From Chlorobium sp. (GTDB lineage Bacteria > Bacteroidota > Chlorobiia > Chlorobiales > Chlorobiaceae), in contig JANQGE010000017.1 in the NCBI GenBank assembly GCA_028277485.1, positions 1 to 19,923 on the forward strand: a DNA stretch of 19,923 nucleotides. The letters run 5' to 3'. Position numbers and translations under genes: made by a program. The notes under the pieces are model-generated. The model ran no database searches. It worked only from the letters and a program-made list of their open reading frames with translations, and had not been told where the DNA came from. Positions 15,282-19,923 of the stretch are shown piece after piece; positions within the stretch are counted from its first letter, which is position 1, and each line of letters starts with the position of its first letter.

Positions 15282-15321
15282 ACGTTAACACAAAATCGGC
15301 ATTTTTGCAACCATAATGACG

Positions 15322-16026
15322 TCACACCAAACCTTTCAGATACTTCTTTCGCTCATTTTCAGGAAACCGCTCTATAGCATAGCGCAGCATCGTGCGGGGC
15401 ATCTGCCGGTAATGTTGCTGCAGAAAATTTTTTTCGACAGCCATATCCCTCTTCCCTATCTCCCTGAGCATCCATCCCGCAGCCTTGTGGATCAAATCTT
15501 CGGGGTCGTGTTTCAGAAGCAGCGATATCTGAAGCGCGTCATCGAAGCTGTTTTTTCCGATCAGGTGAAAAGTCGACATGATTGCAATCCTCCTCTCCCA
15601 AAGACTCCCGGACTTCGCGAGGGTATAGATCGGCTGCTTGTCCCTGTCCTTCAGCCAGGCGCCGACAATGTAAGGTGCCGAACTGTCAACGAGATCCCAG
15701 TTGTTGATGTGCTTTATGTTTTCAAGGTAAAGGCTGTAAACCTCCCGCCGTTCGTCTTCACTGCCCTTCTCGAATTTCCGTACCAGAAGGAGCAGCGCAA
15801 ACAGGCGCTCTTCGTGAAAACGGGACCTGAGGAACTCCCGGATTTCCGTCAGGGTAGCGTGCCGGAACTCCCTGGCATGCGCCCTGAGCACCGGGACGCG
15901 GATACCCAGGAATTCATCTCCCTCCCCGTATTCCCCTTTGCCGGTTTTGAAAAACCGTTTTGAGTGTTCCGCTATCAGGGGATCGGCCAGTGTCCTGAGC
16001 GTTTCCTTTATGTCTGAGACTGTCAT
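15322..16026 (-). CDS. alkD: AlkD-like DNA alkylation repair glycosylase
   Basis: A 234-aa all-helical HEAT-repeat protein of the DNA alkylation repair family, which removes N3- and N7-alkyl purines without base flipping. The catalytic signature NNWDLVD gives W110 and D114, matching W109 and D113 of B. cereus AlkD; W185 and R145/R146 are candidates for the remaining DNA-contacting residues (W187, R148). The open frame extends 30 codons upstream to 16116, but that stretch (KFKRKKSKRGK...) is a translation of heptamer repeats, so the ATG at 16024-16026 is chosen because MTVSDIKE... begins the family. The repeats start within about 5 nt of the start codon, so the promoter and leader must lie in or beyond them. 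The cadC-like gene follows 73 bp downstream with its own operator. Confidence 0.9.
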   Translation of the reverse strand: MTVSDIKETLRTLADPLIAEHSKRFFKTGKGEYGEGDEFLGIRVPVLRAHAREFRHATLTEIREFLRSRFHEERLFALLLLVRKFEKGSEDERREVYSLYLENIKHINNWDLVDSSAPYIVGAWLKDRDKQPIYTLAKSGSLWERRIAIMSTFHLIGKNSFDDALQISLLLKHDPEDLIHKAAGWMLREIGKRDMAVEKNFLQQHYRQMPRTMLRYAIERFPENERKKYLKGLV

Positions 16027-16030
16027 ATGC

Positions 16031-16557
16031 TGTGCCAACTGCGAACTGCCTACTGATTTCCTTACTGCCAACTTTCCCCTTTTTGACTTTTTCCTTTTGA
16101 ATTTTGACTTTGTCACTATTCTTTCTCCCGCCTAACACCTTCCCCCCTTGTCACTCGTCACTTGTTTCTTGTCACTGCTTTTTCGACCCCGAGACCCGAT
16201 CCCGACCCCGATTTCCGAATCAAGAACTGCTGTCATTTACTTCGGGCTCATATTCAGTTGCATCCTCATAGAACGAATGCCCTTTTTCCCCAATTTCGTC
16301 AGCATTGCCACCGTATGCCGCTGAAACAACCAGGATTTTTGTCCATGTCTTTTCTTTCGGAATTCGCCGTCGGTATCGGAATCGGAAATCGATCTTTTCT
16401 TTTCCCGAACTCTTTTTCTCCTGTCATTCGTCACTGCTTTTCCGACCCCGATTTCCGATTATTTTCTCCCGCCTAACACTTAGCACATAGCACCTCCCCC
16501 TTGTCACTCGTCACTATTCTTTTGCCAACTGCCTACTGAAGACTGCCAACTGGTTCT
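16031..16557 (+). repeat. Modular heptanucleotide-repeat block E
   Basis: Fills the whole alkD-yibE/F gap. Units include GCCAACT, GCGAACT, GCCTACT (from about 16034), TTTTGAA-type units (about 16078-16110), GTCACTC/GTCACTT (about 16150-16175), CGACCCC, GAGACCC (about 16184), CTTAGCA, CATAGCA (about 16479-16492), and GCCAACT, GCCTACT, GAAGACT, GCCAACT (16524-16551). A 43-bp stretch at 16357-16399 is repeated inverted at 19707-19749 with one mismatch. Between about 16225 and 16350 lies about 125 bp of non-repetitive sequence. No CCTGAATAATTCA end was found here. Confidence 0.82.
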
Positions 16558-17754
16558 CTACGTGTCACTTTTAAGGGACTTAGTGCATTGTCCAGGCCAT
16601 GATTCAGTTCCGCGAACAGGACCTTTCCCCGCTGTATAGATAAAACCTCCGAGGATAGCCGTCACAGGCGCAACAAGAACAAGCCCGAAGCTCCCTACAA
16701 GAGTGAGCAGAATTTCCGCGGCTACGTAGTTGATATTGAAAATATACTCCATAGGTGTTCCCTGTGCCATAAACACCATCAACACAAAGGTGAAACTGCC
16801 CGAATAGGCAAACAGCAGCGTAGTGGTCATTGTACCGACCACGGCCTGTCCGACCCGGAATCCGGAAAAAATCAGTTCCCTGCGACTTATTCCCGGATTT
16901 TTCTCAACAACTTCGGCTTGAGATGCAGCGATATCCATAGCCATATCCATGACGGCGCCGGCTGCTGAAACAAATATTCCGGAAAGGAAAATATCCGTTA
17001 GATTCAGGGAGTAAAAACCGCTGTAAAACAACATTTCCGCAAAGTCTTTTGCAGTCCCCGGAACTCGAAACCACGCTCCGAACAAAACAGCAAGAAAAGT
17101 TGTCAGCGTCACACCGGAAATGGCGCCGGCAAGCGCAACGAAACCTTTTCTTGTAAAACCGGTAATAAGAATCATGATTACCGTTGTGGTAACCGATACA
17201 ATCAAAAAAGAAACCGGGAGAGGCGGAAACCCTTTCAGGAAAAGCGGAATAAGCACTTTCCAGATGGCAAGTGCAGCAAAAACAAAAGAAAGAAGTGCCC
17301 TGAAACCGGTCCATCGTGCATAGCCGACGAGAAAAAGAGCAAATAAACCAAAAAGAGTCAGCTCAACATCTATCCGGTACTTGTCGGCTGCTCTGGCGCT
17401 GACTATTTTTCCGGTTTCTTCACTGATTCGCAGCACCGTCAAAACCCGGTCGTTTTCCTGAAAAAACCTGTCGACACTCATCTGTCCCATAAGCACATTA
17501 ACCGCTTTGACCTTCCGGCCCTTGAATTCACCGGCAAGTATCTCGACCTCAAGGTATTGGCTCCCTGTCAGCACAAGACCGAACCTCCGAAGGTCGCTGT
17601 TATCAACCGAGACAATACGGCCTTTTTCCCTTACCGTGTTTTTTTTCAAAGCAGGGTTCTCAAAACCTGTCGGCAAGAACCACAGCACAACAGATGTGAT
17701 GATCACTACAACAATGAACAGCGAATCAGCCTTCTTGAAAGTTCTACGATCCAT
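16558..17754 (-). CDS. YibE/F-family membrane protein
   Basis: A 398-aa inner-membrane protein of the YibE/F family. It has an N-terminal membrane anchor (about 12-28), a soluble beta-rich extracytoplasmic domain (about 45-125) and a block of about seven or eight membrane segments to residue 375. Family features are SGFYSLNLTDIFLSGIFVSAAGAVMDMAMDIAAS (about 250-283) and the GTMTTTLLFAYSG stretch. The function is not established; a transport role has been proposed. The C-terminal residues (...CTKSLKSDT) run into repeat block E, whose sequence supplies the stop codon, so the native tail may have been altered. The ATG has no clear ribosome site. A terminator separates it from the upstream phosphatase gene. 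Confidence 0.88.
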   Translation of the reverse strand: MDRRTFKKADSLFIVVVIITSVVLWFLPTGFENPALKKNTVREKGRIVSVDNSDLRRFGLVLTGSQYLEVEILAGEFKGRKVKAVNVLMGQMSVDRFFQENDRVLTVLRISEETGKIVSARAADKYRIDVELTLFGLFALFLVGYARWTGFRALLSFVFAALAIWKVLIPLFLKGFPPLPVSFLIVSVTTTVIMILITGFTRKGFVALAGAISGVTLTTFLAVLFGAWFRVPGTAKDFAEMLFYSGFYSLNLTDIFLSGIFVSAAGAVMDMAMDIAASQAEVVEKNPGISRRELIFSGFRVGQAVVGTMTTTLLFAYSGSFTFVLMVFMAQGTPMEYIFNINYVAAEILLTLVGSFGLVLVAPVTAILGGFIYTAGKGPVRGTESWPGQCTKSLKSDT

Positions 17755-17774
17755 GATTTACTTTCTAAATTAAA

Positions 17775-17809
17775 AGCCTGAAAGCGCTTGCTTGCCGCGC
17801 CTTCAGGCT
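17775..17809 (-). terminator. Rho-independent terminator after alkaline phosphatase
   Basis: On the minus strand a 13-nt stem AGCCTGAAGGCGC / GCGCTTTCAGGCT with one G-T wobble and a 9-nt loop, followed by TTTTAATTT. It lies 56 nt beyond the phosphatase stop codon and 20 nt before the yibE/F start, so the two same-strand genes are probably separate units. Confidence 0.85.
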
Positions 17810-17864
17810 AATCTTATACTTTCGATTATACTGCTGGAAAAAGCCAGCTCAAACAGCGATCCCG

Positions 17865-19403
17865 TCAGTTGAGACTGCCTACCTCCATGATTTTCTTGGC
17901 GATATCGGTATTATCGTAAGATCCGCTGAAAACAAGTGCTCCCTCACCGATAGCATAGACAGGAACAGGAACACCCGTGTGGTAGTAGCTTGTCCAGCTT
18001 ATACCTGCTTTCTCGTTCAGTATATGCGTAATAGTAACGGTAAACGGATCATAGTATGGCCCGTACTTCAGGTAGATTTCCTCGTCGGTGCGATCGACAC
18101 TGTTCATGCTGCCATCAAAAGCCTCACTGAGTCTTGTCCTGTCGTAATCAGTCAGGGCAAGCGACATCGAACCATCGTTGTTGGTAATTGTCCCGTCACC
18201 AAGCCCAAAATAGGTTTTGGCACTTTCAAGAGCATTTTCGAATGTCATGCCGGTACTTTTCCAGGATTTAACTATCTCGGTAAATTCCTGATAGGAAATT
18301 TCCTGGTGCTTCAAAAGATCAAAAGCGGATTCATACCCTGTTGCAGCATAACCCAGGCTCAACCCTCCGCACTCATGGTCACCGGTAACAATGATCAGGG
18401 TCTCTTTCGGGTGCTGGTTATAAAACTCTATGGCCTTGCCGATAGCCTCATCGAAAGCAACCATATCATGCGTGGCGCTGACTGCGTCATTTGCATGACA
18501 TGCCCAGTCAACCTTGCCGCCTTCAACCATCATGAAAAATCCGTCCGGATTGTCGAGCAGCCTGATCCCCTCCTCGGTAAACTCAGCAAGAGATACATGA
18601 TCGGTACTCACCCGATCGACTTCATAGTACAAGGCTGCTGAACCATCATACCCTGTATAAGCCCAGCATTTTTCTCCAGGCTGAGCCGATCTCAAACCCG
18701 ACAGATTGTCAACGACGTTGTAGCCTGCGTTTTTCATAAGGGTTTCTATATCGCCCTGAAAGTTGTTTGCCCGGCCCTGATACTTGCTGAAATTACCCTT
18801 GGCATATCCTCCGCCAAAGTAATCAAAACCACTGGTAGCCATCTGGGCGGCAATGTCGTAATAGTTGCCTCTGCTGTCTTCATGAGCGTAAAAACATGCC
18901 GGCGTTGCATGATCGATGCTCACGCTCGACACAATCCCGACTTTCATACCCTTTTCCTTTGCCATCTGTGCCATGGTTTTCAGGTTCTGGGTACGATCGG
19001 CGTTTTTCGAAATAGTGCCGATTGTTGTTTTGTGTCCGGTTGCAAGAGCGGTTGCCGCAGCAGCCGAACCTGTGATATAGCGGTCTTCCGCGTGGGTGGT
19101 TGCCATACCTGCAACCGGGAACTGCTGGAGATTCATTGCACCCAGGGTGATAGCCCCGTCTGCCAAACGGAAATCCGGATCAGCAAGTGCTGCTTCGGTC
19201 AGATTCACCTGCGGACTTGCCATACCATCCCCTATAAAGAAAAAGATGTATTTGGGAGTGTCATACACTGTCCCCGAAGGATTTGAGACGTCAGGACCAT
19301 CATCATCATCACAGCCGGATATCGACACGACAAGCATCGACATCATAAGTCCCAACAACAGGTTGTAGATAAAACCCCCGCGTTTTTTTTCGGTATTCTG
19401 CAT
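17865..19403 (-). CDS. Lipoprotein alkaline phosphatase
   Basis: A 512-aa alkaline phosphatase (phosphomonoesterase with two Zn and one Mg) exported as a lipoprotein: hydrophobic signal 11-30, lipobox ISGC with C31, then four Asp. Active-site elements are FIGDGM (metal D59), nucleophile S113 in YITGSAAAATALATGH, DHATPACFYAH (164-174), MMVEGGKVDWACHAND (E294, D299, H303), FDEA (D318), TGDHECGG (D342, H343) and the late H475 in YYHTGVPVPVYA. The residue before the nucleophile, Asp in E. coli PhoA (D101), is Gly here (G112), and PhoA R166 has no obvious counterpart that I can place by eye. The ribosome site AAGGGG lies just upstream of ATG. It is expected to scavenge phosphate; no Pho box was recognised. 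Confidence 0.93.
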   Translation of the reverse strand: MQNTEKKRGGFIYNLLLGLMMSMLVVSISGCDDDDGPDVSNPSGTVYDTPKYIFFFIGDGMASPQVNLTEAALADPDFRLADGAITLGAMNLQQFPVAGMATTHAEDRYITGSAAAATALATGHKTTIGTISKNADRTQNLKTMAQMAKEKGMKVGIVSSVSIDHATPACFYAHEDSRGNYYDIAAQMATSGFDYFGGGYAKGNFSKYQGRANNFQGDIETLMKNAGYNVVDNLSGLRSAQPGEKCWAYTGYDGSAALYYEVDRVSTDHVSLAEFTEEGIRLLDNPDGFFMMVEGGKVDWACHANDAVSATHDMVAFDEAIGKAIEFYNQHPKETLIIVTGDHECGGLSLGYAATGYESAFDLLKHQEISYQEFTEIVKSWKSTGMTFENALESAKTYFGLGDGTITNNDGSMSLALTDYDRTRLSEAFDGSMNSVDRTDEEIYLKYGPYYDPFTVTITHILNEKAGISWTSYYHTGVPVPVYAIGEGALVFSGSYDNTDIAKKIMEVGSLN

Positions 19404-19478
19404 AATTCCCCTTCCATGATTAGGTTAATAAAAAGCTGCGGTTAAGAAATAACAGGCAATGTGCAATAAGCCTGAGAC

Positions 19479-19492
19479 GAACACATGTGTTC
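19479..19492. promoter_or_regulatory. 14-bp perfect palindrome upstream of alkaline phosphatase
   Basis: GAACACATGTGTTC is a perfect palindrome 76-89 bp upstream of the phosphatase ATG and could be an operator. It does not resemble a PhoB box. The rest of 19404-19625 has no recognised gene or repeat. Confidence 0.35.
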
Positions 19493-19625
19493 ATTGTAAA
19501 ACGGTTATAAATTTATCGATTGAGTGTTGAGGAAACATTACAGGGATGAAAACAAAACGTTACATCTCTACGGGGAAAGGAATCCGCCTGAAAAAATGCC
19601 AAGCAGACCATTTTCCTGAACCCCT

Positions 19626-19923
19626 TTCGTCATATAGTAGTGACAAGGGGGAACCACAGTAGGCAGTAGGCAATTGGTAGTTGGCAAGGGGGGAAGTGAA
19701 AATGAAGAAAAGATCGATTCCCGATTCCGATACCGACGGCGAATTCCGATTTTCTTTCTTTCGGAGATCGGGGTCGGGATCGGGTTTCGGGGTCGAAAAG
19801 GAATCAGTTGGCAGCAGGCAGTTCGCAGTAGGCAAAAGAGTAGTGACGAGTGACGGCGCTTCGGCTTCGCCGAGCTTAGTGACAAGCATGACCAGAAAAA
19901 TACCTTAAGGGCTGCCGTGCCAT
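19626..19923 (-). repeat. Modular heptanucleotide-repeat block F, inverted
   Basis: The same modules as blocks A, B and E in reverse orientation. Units are CAGTAGG, CAGTAGG, CAATTGG, TAGTTGG (from about 19650), the 43-bp CGATTCCGATACCGACGG-containing stretch (19707-19749), a GGGGTCGGGATCGGG segment (about 19766-19797, inverse of 16184-16210), GCAGTAGG-type units, and the 99-bp unit. It starts about 220 bp upstream of the alkaline phosphatase start and runs to the window end. Confidence 0.85.
19825..19923 (-). repeat. 99-bp repeat unit, right terminal inverted copy
   Basis: Exactly the reverse complement of positions 1-99. Similarity ends at the inner edge, where 1-99 continues into CAACTTTTCCC and this copy into GAACTGCCTGCTG. 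Confidence 0.97.

Noticed and set aside
16027..16116. Basic N-terminal extension of the AlkD-like protein
   Set aside because: It is repeat block E read in frame; homologous sequence begins at MTVSDIKE.
13718..19403. A metal or phosphate island acquired by transfer
   Set aside because: Gene style is like the rest of the window, and no integrase, tRNA or transposase marks a boundary; the repeats occur throughout.
19560..19908. Overlapping small open frames at the right end (both strands)
   Set aside because: They translate repeat modules (SDTDGEFR, SPSVSES-like strings that recur in other blocks), with no ribosome site or domain.

Overview
The window looks like a piece of a free-living, anaerobic or microaerophilic Gram-negative bacterial chromosome of moderate GC. 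My best guess is Chlorobiota (green sulfur bacteria, Chlorobium/Prosthecochloris-like). That guess rests on the overall look of the proteins and on the repeat-rich spacers. No photosynthesis gene or rRNA is present to prove it, and no phage, plasmid, IS transposase, tRNA or CRISPR array was found.

Layout. 1-485: repeat-filled spacer. 486-1184 (-): sirtuin deacylase. 1185-1881: repeat-filled divergent spacer. 1882-2535 (+): ElbB (DJ-1/PfpI superfamily). 2536-2628: spacer of 7-nt repeats. 2629-3486 (-): lone permease of a nucleoside/simple-sugar type ABC importer. 3644-6394 (+): pyruvate phosphate dikinase, then a hairpin terminator. 6473-7001: spacer with a PerR-box-like palindrome and two MITE-like elements. 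7002-7676 (+): Prx6-type peroxiredoxin. 7815-8270 (-): PerR-type regulator, convergent with the peroxiredoxin across a palindromic terminator. 8645-11509 (+): UvrA. 11500-13265 (-): HAD phosphatase and a lipoprotein alpha/beta hydrolase in a tight pair; the HAD gene overlaps the uvrA 3' end by 10 nt. 13266-13717: composite repeat. 13718-15248 (-): metal-efflux-type permease and a CadC/ArsR-type sensor behind an SmtB-like operator. 15322-16026 (-): AlkD-like DNA glycosylase. 16027-16557: repeats. 16558-17754 (-): YibE/F membrane protein. 17865-19403 (-): lipoprotein alkaline phosphatase. 19404-19923: promoter region and repeats.

Functional themes. Three small modules stand out: peroxide defence (peroxiredoxin plus PerR), metal homeostasis (CadC-like sensor plus permease, with both CadC metal sites conserved), and DNA repair (uvrA and alkD, not linked). 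The remaining genes are single-gene transcription units.

The most unusual content lies between the genes. Family 1 is a set of modular blocks made of several different degenerate 7-nt repeats, some bounded by CCTGAATAATTCA / TGAATTATTCAGG and carrying small interchangeable hairpins. Family 2 is a GGCRCC-ended, 100-145 bp hairpin/MITE-like element present as full copies and fragments. The window begins and ends with the same 99 bp in inverted orientation, and a third copy lies at 1549. This may mean that a contig was cut at a dispersed repeat.
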